In this document: positions 55,020 through 62,958 of the stretch, piece after piece | Layout: the number at the start of each line of letters is the position of its first letter | Position numbering within the stretch: the stretch's first letter is position 1 | From: Franconibacter pulveris DSM 19144 | GTDB taxonomy: Bacteria; Pseudomonadota; Gammaproteobacteria; Enterobacterales; Enterobacteriaceae | Direction: 5' to 3' | Assembly: GCA_000621185.1 (NCBI GenBank) | Contig: KK211221.1 | Coordinates: 701,347 to 765,346 of the forward strand | DNA length: 64,000 nucleotides | Notes under the pieces: generated by a model | Databases searched by the model: none | Seen by the model: the letters and a program-made list of their open reading frames with translations, nothing else | Told to the model about the DNA's origin: nothing | Position numbers and translations under genes: made by a program

Positions 55020-55982
55020 TTATGCGCTTTTCAGCACCTGCTGAATGGCGCAAGAGAGTTCGTTAATTTCGAATTTCGCCACGTAAGCGTTGGCGCCCAC
55101 TTTGCGCACGTGTTCTTCGTTGGCGCTGCCGGAAAGCGAGGAGTGGATAACCACCGGAATATGCTGCAACCGCGCGTCGCGCTTGATGTTGCGCGTGAGG
55201 GTAAAGCCGTCCATTTCCGGCATTTCCAGGTCGGTCAGCACCAGCGCGATTTTATCGTCGATCGACTTACCTTCCGCCTGCGCCTCGTCGGCCATGATTT
55301 TAATTCTTTCCCACGCCTCTTTGCCGGTGGTGTGCAGCAGCGCCGGAATGCCCATCTGTTTAAGCCCCTGCTCGAGCATGGTGCGCGCCACTTTAGAGTC
55401 TTCCGCCACGATGGCGACCGCGCCGGGCTTGAGGTTGAAGCTCTTCATGCGCGCCTCTTCCGCCTGCGGGCCGCGCGAAGCCGGGATGATGTCATAGAGA
55501 ATTTGCTCAACGTCCAGCACCAGCGCGAGGTTGTTGCCCTGCCTGTCGCCATCGATGCAGGCGATGCTGGTAATGTTGCTGCGGCTGCTGACGCCTGCCT
55601 CCGCCGTATGCACCTGGCTCCAGTCCAGACGCACAATGTTATCGACAGATTCCACGGCGAACGCCTGGGTGCTGCGGGCATACTCGGTGATAAGCAGCAG
55701 ATTGAGGCCGGTTTCCGGCTTGCAGCCCGCGATGGCCGGCAGGTCGATAACCGGGATAATCTGGTCGCGAATATTGGCCACGCCGAGCAGCGGCGACTTC
55801 ATGCCGGCCGCTTTCGTCACGGCGGGCATCGGGATAATTTCGCGAAGCTTGAAAACGTTAATGCCAAACAGCTCCGTTTTGTCTTCCTGCGCGTCTTTCC
55901 CCAGACGGAACAGTAAAAGCTCAAACTTATTCGATAAGGCGAGGTTCGCCCTCTCATCAATCTCTTTCTGAAAATTGTCCAT
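55020..55982 (-). CDS. cheV: Chemotaxis coupling protein CheV
   Basis: A 320-residue protein: an N-terminal CheW domain (about 20-165, with FGINVFKLREII and GVANIRDQIIPVIDLP) and a C-terminal receiver domain with the phospho-acceptor aspartate in LVLTDLEMPEMDG and the acid pair in VAEDSKVAR. CheV couples receptors to CheA and can be phosphorylated. E. coli K-12 lacks it; Salmonella and many enterics have it as an isolated gene, as here. A sigma-28 -10 element lies upstream. Confidence 0.95.
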   Translation of the reverse strand: MDNFQKEIDERANLALSNKFELLLFRLGKDAQEDKTELFGINVFKLREIIPMPAVTKAAGMKSPLLGVANIRDQIIPVIDLPAIAGCKPETGLNLLLITEYARSTQAFAVESVDNIVRLDWSQVHTAEAGVSSRSNITSIACIDGDRQGNNLALVLDVEQILYDIIPASRGPQAEEARMKSFNLKPGAVAIVAEDSKVARTMLEQGLKQMGIPALLHTTGKEAWERIKIMADEAQAEGKSIDDKIALVLTDLEMPEMDGFTLTRNIKRDARLQHIPVVIHSSLSGSANEEHVRKVGANAYVAKFEINELSCAIQQVLKSA

Positions 55983-56048
55983 CTTTGCCTCTAAGCCATG
56001 TCAGGGAAGTACGCTCGCGAACCGAAAGCCGCAGGTCGCCTGTAAGGG

Positions 56049-56056
56049 TTATCGGC
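56049..56056 (-). promoter_or_regulatory. Sigma-28 (FliA) -10 element of cheV
   Basis: GCCGATAA on the minus strand, 67 bp upstream of cheV, equals the FliA -10 consensus. The -35 region at the usual distance is poor (no TAAA), so this is a half-supported promoter. Confidence 0.6.
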
Positions 56057-56298
56057 AGAGAAAAGAAAAAGCACAGGGAGATTTTTCGCCAGGTGATGTT
56101 TATCACGCTAACACCTGAATAACGATAAAACGTCGCGGCGTTTTTTTTAAGCGAAGCAGCAAAAGGGGACTATTCTTAGAACAAGCAGTAGAAATAAATA
56201 AGCCGTTTAATGACCCTCGCCAGAATAACGCGAAGCCAGCCCGCCATTTAGTTTTTTTGTATAAACCCTGAGCCAGAAATAAACATAAGGTCCGGAAT

Positions 56299-56469
56299 AT
56301 GAAAACGCTGCTGATAGCCTTAATCACGATACTGGCTGGCTGCACCACCACCACGACCACCCTGCCCGTACCGCACAGCAAAGCCGACTGCGAAACCACC
56401 GGCATTGGCGGCGACGCCTGTCACCTCACGCCATCGCCGCCTGCACTGCCGCCTGCAGCAGATAAATAA
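56299..56469 (+). CDS. Small lipoprotein (56 aa)
   Basis: A signal peptide MKTLLIALITILAGC with lipobox LAGC (Cys15), then a Thr-rich stretch (TTTTTTLPVP) and a short tail with two cysteines (ADCETTGIGGDACH) and a Pro/Ala-rich end. AAGGTCCGGAAT precedes the ATG. Not recognised. Confidence 0.7.
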   Translation: MKTLLIALITILAGCTTTTTTLPVPHSKADCETTGIGGDACHLTPSPPALPPAADK

Positions 56470-56540
56470 AGCTAACGCCAAAGCGTTAACAGGCCTGATA
56501 AACCGGCAACCTGGTACGAGTTATCTTTCTGATTTTAGCC

Positions 56541-56556
56541 TACTTATTAATAGGTA
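56541..56556. promoter_or_regulatory. NarL 7-2-7 site of fdnGHI
   Basis: TACTTAT-TA-ATAGGTA: both heptamers fit the NarL consensus TACYYMT, in the tail-to-tail 7-2-7 form that NarL and NarP bind. It lies near -80 of the promoter deduced below. In E. coli fdnG is activated by NarL with nitrate. Confidence 0.85.
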
Positions 56557-56580
56557 ATTTCCGCGAAATGTCCTGCCGCC

Positions 56581-56621
56581 TTGATTTCACGCAATAATCC
56601 CCTTCCCTGGGTTGCTATTTT
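56581..56621 (+). promoter_or_regulatory. FNR site and -10 of fdnGHI
   Basis: TTGAT-TTCA-CGCAA (56581-56594) agrees with FNR consensus TTGAT-N4-ATCAA at 8 of 10 positions. An extended -10 TGCTATTTT (56613-56621) stands at the distance that places FNR at about -41.5. Confidence 0.65.
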
Positions 56622-56657
56622 CCCCCGCCGTAAATCGTCATAAAAAATGGGGATAAA

Positions 56658-59600
56658 ATGAACGTCAGCCGCAGAAAGTTTTTTAAACTCTGCGCCGGCG
56701 GAATGGCAGGCACAACAGCGGCGATGCTCGGCTTTGCTCCGCAACCGGCGCTGGCGGAAGTGCGCGATTATAAATTGCTGCGCGCGAAAGAGACCCGCAA
56801 CACCTGTACTTACTGTTCCGTAGGGTGTGGATTATTGATGTACAGCCTGGGCGACGGCGCGAAAAACGCCGCCTCCAGCATTTTTCATATTGAAGGGGAC
56901 CCGGACCACCCGGTCAGCCGCGGCGCGCTCTGCCCGAAAGGCGCGGGACTGCTCGACTACATTCACAGCGAAAGCCGCCTGCGCTACCCGCAATACCGCG
57001 CGCCAGGTTCCGACAAATGGCAGCGCATCAGCTGGCAAGAGGCGTTTGAGCGCATCGCCCGCCTGATGAAAACCGACCGCGACGCCAACTTTATGGAGCG
57101 CAACGCCGCCGGCGTGACCGTCAACCGCTGGCTCTCCACCGGCATGCTCTGCGCCTCGGCGGCCAGTAACGAAACCGGCATGCTCACCCAGAAATTTGTC
57201 CGCTCGCTTGGCATGCTGGCGGTGGATAACCAGGCGCGCGTCTGACACGGACCAACGGTAGCAAGTCTTGCTCCAACATTTGGTCGCGGTGCGATGACCA
57301 ACCACTGGGTCGATATCAAAAACGCCAACGTGGTGATGGTGATGGGCGGCAACGCCGCGGAAGCTCACCCGGTCGGTTTTCGCTGGGCGATGGAAGCCAA
57401 AAACAACAACGACGCCACGCTGATTGTGGTGGACCCGCGCTTTACCCGCACCGCGTCGGTGGCGGATATCTATGCGCCCATCCGCTCCGGTACGGACATT
57501 ACGTTCCTCTCCGGCGTGCTGCTTTATCTGATAACCCACAATAAAATCAACGCGGAATACGTTAAGCACTACACCAATGCGTCGCTGCTGGTGCGCGAAG
57601 ACTTCAACTTTGAAGATGGCCTGTTCAGCGGCTACGACGAAGCTAAGCGTCAGTATGATAAGACCTCCTGGAACTACCAGTTCGACGAGAACGGCTTTGC
57701 GAAGCGCGACGAGACGCTGAGCCACCCGCGCTGCGTCTGGAACCTGCTGAAAGCGCACGTCTCGCGCTACACGCCGGAGGTAGTGGAAAATATTTGCGGC
57801 ACGCCGCGCGCCGATTTCCTGAAGGTGTGCGAGGCGCTCGCCTCCACCAGCGCCGCCAACCGCACCGCCACGTTCCTCTACGCGCTCGGCTGGACGCAAC
57901 ACACCGTCGGCGCGCAGAACATCCGCACCATGGCGATGATCCAGCTGCTGCTCGGCAACATGGGCATGGCGGGCGGCGGCGTGAACGCGCTGCGCGGCCA
58001 CTCCAACATTCAGGGGCTGACCGACCTGGGGCTGCTTTCCACCAGCCTGCCGGGCTACCTGACATTGCCTTGCGAGAAGCACACCACGCCTGAAAGCTAC
58101 CTTGCAGCCAACACGCCGAAAGCGACGCTGCCAGGCCAGGTGAACTACTGGAGCAACTACCCGAAGTTCTACGTCAGCCTGATGAAAGCGTTTTACGGCG
58201 ACGCCGCGCAGAAAGAGAACGGCTGGGGCTTTGACTGGCTGCCGAAGTGGGACGTCGCTTACGACGTGCTGAAGTACTTCGACATGATGGACCGCGGCCT
58301 GGTCAACGGCTATATCTGCCAGGGCTTCAACCCGGTGGCGTCGTTCCCGGATAAAAACAAGGTGGTGGCGAGCCTCAGCAAGCTCAAATACCTGGTGGTG
58401 ATCGACCCGCTGGTGACCGAGACGTCCAACTTCTGGCAAAACCACGGCGAGATGAACGACGTTGACCCGTCCGCCATTCAGACCGAGGTGTTCCGCCTGC
58501 CCTCCACCTGCTTCGCCGAAGAAGACGGCTCTATCGCCAACTCCGGACGCTGGCTGCAATGGCACTGGAAAGGGGCGGACGCGCCGGGCGAAGCGCGTAA
58601 CGACGGCGAGATCCTGGCCGGGCTTTACCAGCGTCTGCGCGAACTGTACCGCACCGAAGGCGGCAAAGGCGTCGAGCCGCTGCTGAAGATGCGCTGGGAT
58701 TACAAACAGCCGGACAAACCGGAAGCAGAAGAGGTCGCTAAAGAGAACAACGGCTACGCGCTGGAGGATCTCTATGACCAGAACGGCGTGCTGCTTGCGA
58801 AGAAAGGCGAGCTGCTGAGCTCGTTCGCGCTGCTTCGCGACGACGGCGCCACCGCGTCGGCCTGCTGGATCTACGCCGGAAGCTGGACCGCCCAGGGAAA
58901 CCAGATGGCGAACCGCGACAACAGCGACCCGTCCGGACTTGGCAACACGCTGGGCTGGGCCTGGGCCTGGCCGCTTAACCGCCGTGTTATCTACAACCGC
59001 GCCTCGGCGGACCCGCAGGGCAAGCCCTGGGACCCGAAACGGGTGCTTATCGAGTGGAACGGCGCGAAGTGGGTCGGCAACGATGTGCCGGACTTCAACA
59101 CCTCGGCGCCAGGCAGCGGCGCCGGGCCGTTCATCATGCAGCCGGAAGGTTTAGGCCGCCTGTTCGCCCTCGACAAGCTCGCCGACGGGCCGTTCCCGGA
59201 ACACTACGAGCCGTTCGAGACGCCGCTTGGCACCAACCCGCTGCACCCGAACGTGGTCTCAAGCCCGGTGGCGCGCCTCTTTGCAGCGGACGCGAAGCGC
59301 CTTGGCAACCATAAGGCGTTCCCGTATGTCGGCACCACCTATCGTCTGACCGAACATTTCCACACCTGGACGAAACATTCGCGTCTCAACGCGATTGCGC
59401 AGCCGGAGCAGTTTGTGGAAATCAGCGAACAGCTTGCGAAAGCGAAAGGCATCCGGAACGGCGACAGCGTGAAGGTGAGCAGCAAGCGCGGCTTTATTCG
59501 CGCGAAAGCGGTGGTGACGCCGCGCCTGCAAACGCTGAAGGTGGCGGGACGCGAGGTAGAAACCATCGGCATTCCGCTGCACTGGGGCTTTGAAGGCGCG

Positions 59601-59705
59601 GCGCGCAAGGGCTACCTCGCCAACACTCTGACGCCATCGGTGGGCGACGCCAACTCGCAAACGCCAGAGTACAAGGCGTTTCTGGTCAACATTGAGAAGG
59701 CGTAG
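56658..59705 (+). CDS. fdnG: Formate dehydrogenase-N alpha subunit, selenoprotein
   Basis: FdnG oxidises formate in the periplasm. The TGA at 57243-57245 is read as selenocysteine: the frame runs on to 59705 with 1015 residues, the length of E. coli FdnG, and the context is [14 protein letters not shown]. The Tat leader is [19 protein letters not shown]. Then a [4Fe-4S] site [11 protein letters not shown] ... CPKGAG, and the molybdo-bis(MGD) domains. It matches FdnG more than FdoG. Automatic callers would split it into 56658-57245 and a second frame from 57294. Leads the operon fdnGHI. Confidence 0.97.
57246..57288 (+). promoter_or_regulatory. SECIS element of fdnG
   Basis: Directly after the TGA, GGACCAA (57249) pairs with TTTGGTC (57279), and the inner stem AGCAAG / CTTGCT carries a small apical loop with GU. 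This is the bacterial SECIS form and place needed for SelB. Confidence 0.85.
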
Positions 59706-59716
59706 GGAGCGAACTT

Positions 59717-60598
59717 ATGTCCATGCAATCTCAGGATATTATCAAACGCTCGGCGACCAACAGCTTCACGCCCCCACCGCGAGGGCGCGATGATAAAGAG
59801 CACGTCGCCAAGCTTATCGACGTCACCAGCTGTATCGGCTGCAAGGCGTGCCAGGTCGCCTGCTCGGAGTGGAACGACATTCGCGACGAGGTGGGGCATT
59901 GCGTCGGGGTGTATGACAACCCCGCCGATCTCAGCGCCAAATCCTGGACGCTGATGCGCTTTAGCGAGACGCGCCAGAACGGCAAGCTGGAGTGGCTCAT
60001 CCGCAAGGATGGCTGCATGCACTGCGAAGACCCCGGTTGCCTGAAGGCCTGCCCTTCCGCCGGGGCCATCATCCAGTACGCCAACGGCATCGTCGACTTT
60101 CAGTCGGAGCACTGCATCGGCTGCGGCTACTGCATCGCCGGCTGCCCGTTCCACATTCCGCGCCTTAACAAAGAGGATAACCGCGTTTACAAATGCACGC
60201 TGTGCGTGGACCGCGTGACCGTAGGCCAGGAGCCCGCCTGCGTGAAAACCTGCCCCACCGGCGCTATCCGCTTCGGCACCAAAAGGACGATGCTGGAGAA
60301 GGCCGAAGCGCGGGTTGAAACGCTTAAGGCGCGCGGCTACCCGAACGCGGGGCTTTATAACCCGCAGGGCGTTGGCGGCACGCACGTGATGTATGTGCTG
60401 CACCACGCCGACCAGCCGGAGCTTTATCACGGCTTGCCGAACGATCCGCAGATTGATACGCCCATCAGCCTGTGGAAAGGGATCCTCAAGCCGCTGTCGG
60501 CGGCGGGCTTTATCGCCACCTTCGCCGGGCTGATTTTCCACTACGTTGGCGTGGGCCCGAACGAAGAGACGGATGACGAGGAGGAAGAGCATGAGTAA
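59717..60598 (+). CDS. fdnH: Formate dehydrogenase-N beta subunit
   Basis: A 293-residue four-[4Fe-4S] ferredoxin subunit that carries electrons across to the gamma subunit. Cys motifs: [37 protein letters not shown] and CTLCVDRV...CVKTCPTG. One C-terminal transmembrane helix ([20 protein letters not shown]). GGGAGCGAACTT precedes the ATG at 59717. Confidence 0.97.
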   Translation: MSMQSQDIIKRSATNSFTPPPRGRDDKEHVAKLIDVTSCIGCKACQVACSEWNDIRDEVGHCVGVYDNPADLSAKSWTLMRFSETRQNGKLEWLIRKDGCMHCEDPGCLKACPSAGAIIQYANGIVDFQSEHCIGCGYCIAGCPFHIPRLNKEDNRVYKCTLCVDRVTVGQEPACVKTCPTGAIRFGTKRTMLEKAEARVETLKARGYPNAGLYNPQGVGGTHVMYVLHHADQPELYHGLPNDPQIDTPISLWKGILKPLSAAGFIATFAGLIFHYVGVGPNEETDDEEEEHE

Positions 60599-61244
60599 AC
60601 GCAAAATGATTGTCAGGACGACCTTCATCGACCGCGCCTGCCACTGGACGGTGGTGATTTGCTTCTTCCTGGTGGCGCTCTCCGGCATCGCGCTCTTTTT
60701 CCCGACGCTGCAATGGCTGACGGAGACCTTCGGCACGCCGCAGATGGGGCGTATTCTGCACCCGTTCTTTGGCGTGCTGATTTTCTTCGCGCTGATGTTT
60801 ATGTTTGTGCGCTTCGTGCATCACAACATTCCGGATAAACACGATTTGCCGTGGCTGAAAGGGATTGTCGAGGTGCTGAAGGGCAACGAGCATAAGGTGG
60901 CGGACGTCGGTAAATATAACGCCGGGCAGAAGATGATGTTCTGGAGCATCATGAGCATGATTTTTGTGCTGCTGGTAACCGGCGTGATTATCTGGCGGCC
61001 TTATTTCGCCGACTTTTTCCCGATCAAGGTGGTGCGCTACAGCCTGCTTATCCACGCAACCGCCGCCATTGTGCTTATCCACGCCATTCTGATTCATATG
61101 TATATGGCGTTCTGGGTGAAAGGCTCCATCAAGGGGATGATTGTCGGCAAGGTCAGCCGCCGCTGGGCGCAGAAGCATCACCCGCGCTGGTATCGCGCCA
61201 TTCTCGCGCAAGAGGCGAAAAAGGAGAGCACCGAGGGGATTTAG
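60591..61244 (+). CDS. fdnI: Formate dehydrogenase-N gamma subunit (cytochrome b556)
   Basis: A 217-residue, four-helix di-haem cytochrome b that passes electrons from formate to menaquinone. Candidate haem histidines lie in [28 protein letters not shown] and [10 protein letters not shown]. The start at 60591 (MSKRKMIV) overlaps the fdnH stop by eight bases and follows GAGGAAGAGC; length equals E. coli FdnI. A hairpin terminator follows. Confidence 0.96.
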   Translation: MSKRKMIVRTTFIDRACHWTVVICFFLVALSGIALFFPTLQWLTETFGTPQMGRILHPFFGVLIFFALMFMFVRFVHHNIPDKHDLPWLKGIVEVLKGNEHKVADVGKYNAGQKMMFWSIMSMIFVLLVTGVIIWRPYFADFFPIKVVRYSLLIHATAAIVLIHAILIHMYMAFWVKGSIKGMIVGKVSRRWAQKHHPRWYRAILAQEAKKESTEGI

Positions 61245-61263
61245 GGCCCGGTGCGCTGAAATG

Positions 61264-61291
61264 AAAAAAGCCGGGGAAACCCGGCCTTTTT
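61264..61291. terminator. Bidirectional terminator between fdnI and the unknown gene
   Basis: A-run, AAGCCGGG-GAAA-CCCGGCCTT, T-run, between convergent genes. Confidence 0.88.
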
Positions 61292-61294
61292 ATT

Positions 61295-61882
61295 TTAATG
61301 CGCAGGATGAACAAGCTGCCCGGTGCAGTCTTCGTAGCCGCGTTCGGTCAGTACGAAGCAGGGTTCTTTAATGAAGTCGCACAGGTGGCAGACCAGGTCA
61401 AACAACAGGCCGGTGAGCGGCTTCGCCAGTTCCGGCGTTAAGGCGCGGCTCAACAGCGCCATGTTCAGCGCCCGGCAGTAGCCTGCCAGAATCGGCTCTT
61501 CGCTGCCAAGGCACAGAGGAAGCTCCGGGGAAAGTTCGCTTGCAGTGAGCGACGGGTAAAGATGCGCCGGGATGGGCCGCTCCAGCGCCGCCGACAGCGC
61601 GTCCAGCGCACAGGCGAGCCTGCCCGCAAGCGCCAGAAACAGCGAGTCATCGTGGCATTCCAGCAGCTCGCTCACCAGTTGCTCGCTCAGCGTGGCGAGG
61701 TGGAAGAAATCCATTTCTGACGTTATCGCACCCTCGCGGAGCGTTGTCTCGTTCAGGAAATCCGGCATGGGCTGAACAGGAGAACTGACGGCGGACAGCC
61801 GCGCCGTATTGCGCGGATGAAGTTTGGGAAAAGGGTAATCAAATTCAGGGCGAGCGTGTGTGTTACTATTGGCGGTAGCCAT
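61295..61882 (-). CDS. Protein of unknown function
   Basis: A 195-residue, mostly helical protein. It has no signal or membrane segment. Several cysteines occur (LLECHDD, LACALD, LCLGSEE, GYCRALN, LVCHLCDF, KEPCFVL, EDCTG), clustered in the C-terminal half, and could bind metal. I do not recognise the family. GGAGTAACAGCT precedes the ATG at 61882. It is divergent from a ribbon-helix-helix protein, with palindromes between, which is the layout of accessory (prophage-remnant or toxin/immunity-like) DNA. Confidence 0.7.
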   Translation of the reverse strand: MATANSNTHARPEFDYPFPKLHPRNTARLSAVSSPVQPMPDFLNETTLREGAITSEMDFFHLATLSEQLVSELLECHDDSLFLALAGRLACALDALSAALERPIPAHLYPSLTASELSPELPLCLGSEEPILAGYCRALNMALLSRALTPELAKPLTGLLFDLVCHLCDFIKEPCFVLTERGYEDCTGQLVHPAH

Positions 61883-61884
61883 AG

Positions 61885-61947
61885 CTGTTACTCCGTATAA
61901 CAGATTGTGGTCAGACGCTCCGGTTGTGGTGGTGCACACCGGAGCGT
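61885..61947. promoter_or_regulatory. Intergenic palindromes between the unknown gene and the RHH gene
   Basis: Two inverted repeats: CTGTTA / TAACAG (61885-61890 and 61898-61903) and the perfect 10-bp arms ACGCTCCGGT / ACCGGAGCGT (61915-61924 and 61938-61947). The second is followed by TGTTTT and could be a terminator-like stem or an operator for the RHH protein. Confidence 0.55.
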
Positions 61948-62017
61948 TGTTTTAACAGGTATCACCATGTTAGTGTGTTTACCTATTCCGCAGTATCATC
62001 CCCTTATAGGTAATTAC

Positions 62018-62209
62018 ATGTCAACGGTGCAGCGTGACAAACAGCCCAAAGGAAACGGCAAAGCGCCTCCATTTCAGATTCGGATTACCCCGGAGCTGAA
62101 AGCGCAGTTTGAAGAGGCTGCCAAAGCGCAGGGCATGAGCCTTGGCAACTGGTTTAAAAATCTTGGGCGGGAAGAGCTGAAGAAATTAGGTATTGAGCCG
62201 AAAGGGTAA
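62018..62209 (+). CDS. Arc-type ribbon-helix-helix protein
   Basis: A 63-residue protein with the Arc/MetJ-type pattern: a short strand FQIRITPE, helix LKAQFEEAAKAQG, turn MSLGNWF and helix. Such proteins are DNA-binding repressors of phages or antitoxins. The preceding basic N-terminus is flexible. The start at 62018 has AGGTAATTAC upstream; longer in-frame starts from 61907 lie in the palindrome region and are unlikely. Confidence 0.75.
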   Translation: MSTVQRDKQPKGNGKAPPFQIRITPELKAQFEEAAKAQGMSLGNWFKNLGREELKKLGIEPKG

Positions 62210-62390
62210 TGCAGTCATTTAATAAATTCTGGTAGCCGTTAGTCTGTGGGCAACCTTTCTAAAAATTACCTGGCATAAGACAATTTATTAAAAAATGATT
62301 TTACTGTTTTATGCTTTGCCTGAAACCTTCACATCATTCCCCGTATCCTGACGTTCCCCGACTCATCAAACCCTCTCGTCACAAGAAAGC

Positions 62391-62420
62391 AAAAGGGCTG
62401 CCAGCCTGAACTGACAGCCC
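62391..62420 (-). terminator. Terminator of hok mRNA, locus 2
   Basis: On the minus strand GGGCTG-tCAG-TTCAGG-CTG-gCAGCCC followed by TTTTGC, the same form as the 3' end of R1 hok mRNA. Confidence 0.75.
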
Positions 62421-62486
62421 GTTTAAAGGCGCTCGCGGTATGCTGACCCATCCTGTAAAAGCGGGGTCGCCCCCGCTTTCGGGTTG

Positions 62487-62645
62487 CTACTTACCGGATT
62501 CGTAAGCCATAAGCGCAACAACCTCCCTGAATCCGTCCTTATAGTGAACGCCGCAGAGCGGGTTTCGCAGCAGGAAAACGAGTAATAACAGCGTTACACA
62601 GACCATTAATGCTCGTAAGATCCGGGGGTTATGCGGCAGCTTCAT
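62487..62645 (-). CDS. hok: Hok family type I toxin, locus 2
   Basis: A 52-residue toxin, the length of R1 Hok. It begins MKLP, has one membrane helix (ALMVCVTLLLLVFLL), then the signature RNPLCGVHYKDGFREVVALM and the tail AYESGK. All classic Hok residues, including the Cys of the LC motif, are present, so it looks intact. The DNA after the stop codon (AGTAGCAACC) is also that of R1. Hok depolarises the inner membrane when Sok is lost. Confidence 0.9.
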   Translation of the reverse strand: MKLPHNPRILRALMVCVTLLLLVFLLRNPLCGVHYKDGFREVVALMAYESGK

Positions 62646-62701
62646 AGCGTTGTCTCCTTGCCTTTCGGCGGGTAAGAGGCTACTCTGGATGTGTCGAGCA
62701 T
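62642..62701 (-). CDS. Mok-like leader peptide, locus 2
   Basis: A 19-codon frame MLDTSRVASYPPKGKETTL whose TGA overlaps the hok ATG (CTATGA). Its start resembles MokC (MLNTCRV). Translation would pass ribosomes to hok, the coupling through which Sok acts. GGCAAGGAG, the hok ribosome site, lies inside it. Confidence 0.65.
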   Translation of the reverse strand: MLDTSRVASYPPKGKETTL

Positions 62702-62755
62702 GCAGAGTAGGCCTCGTTGGTTAATAAAATGACCTTCGGGGCTTTCTTCTTTCTG
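62700..62755 (+). ncRNA. Predicted Sok antisense RNA, locus 2
   Basis: The plus-strand words GGCCTCGTTGGTTAATAAAA, CGGGGCT and TTCTTCTTTCTGCC follow the order of the R1 Sok RNA (CCTCG-TGGTTAAT-CGGGGCT-TCTTCTTT). Limits are estimated. Confidence 0.6.
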
Positions 62756-62916
62756 CCTCAACACTATCCGCACTTCTGCCGACGGCCTGAAGCAAAAAGC
62801 CTCAAGCGCCACCGCTATCATACTCTCCCGGCTCGTTGATACCTTACACAAAACCGCCCTGTTCGCCCGCTGCTTTTTCTGAAAAATATCTATTACAGCA
62901 ATAAGTTACAGGAAAT

Positions 62917-62944
62917 AAAAAAGGAGGCCGCAGCCTCCTTTTTA
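62917..62944 (-). terminator. Terminator of the siderophore receptor gene
   Basis: A-run, GGAGGC-CGCA-GCCTCC, T-run; it follows the minus-strand receptor gene. Confidence 0.85.
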
Positions 62945-62958
62945 TATGAACCGCTCAA

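Noticed and set aside
57243-57293. fdnG as a frameshifted or stop-broken pseudogene
   Set aside because: The frame does not shift, the TGA lies at the known Sec position, and a SECIS hairpin follows.
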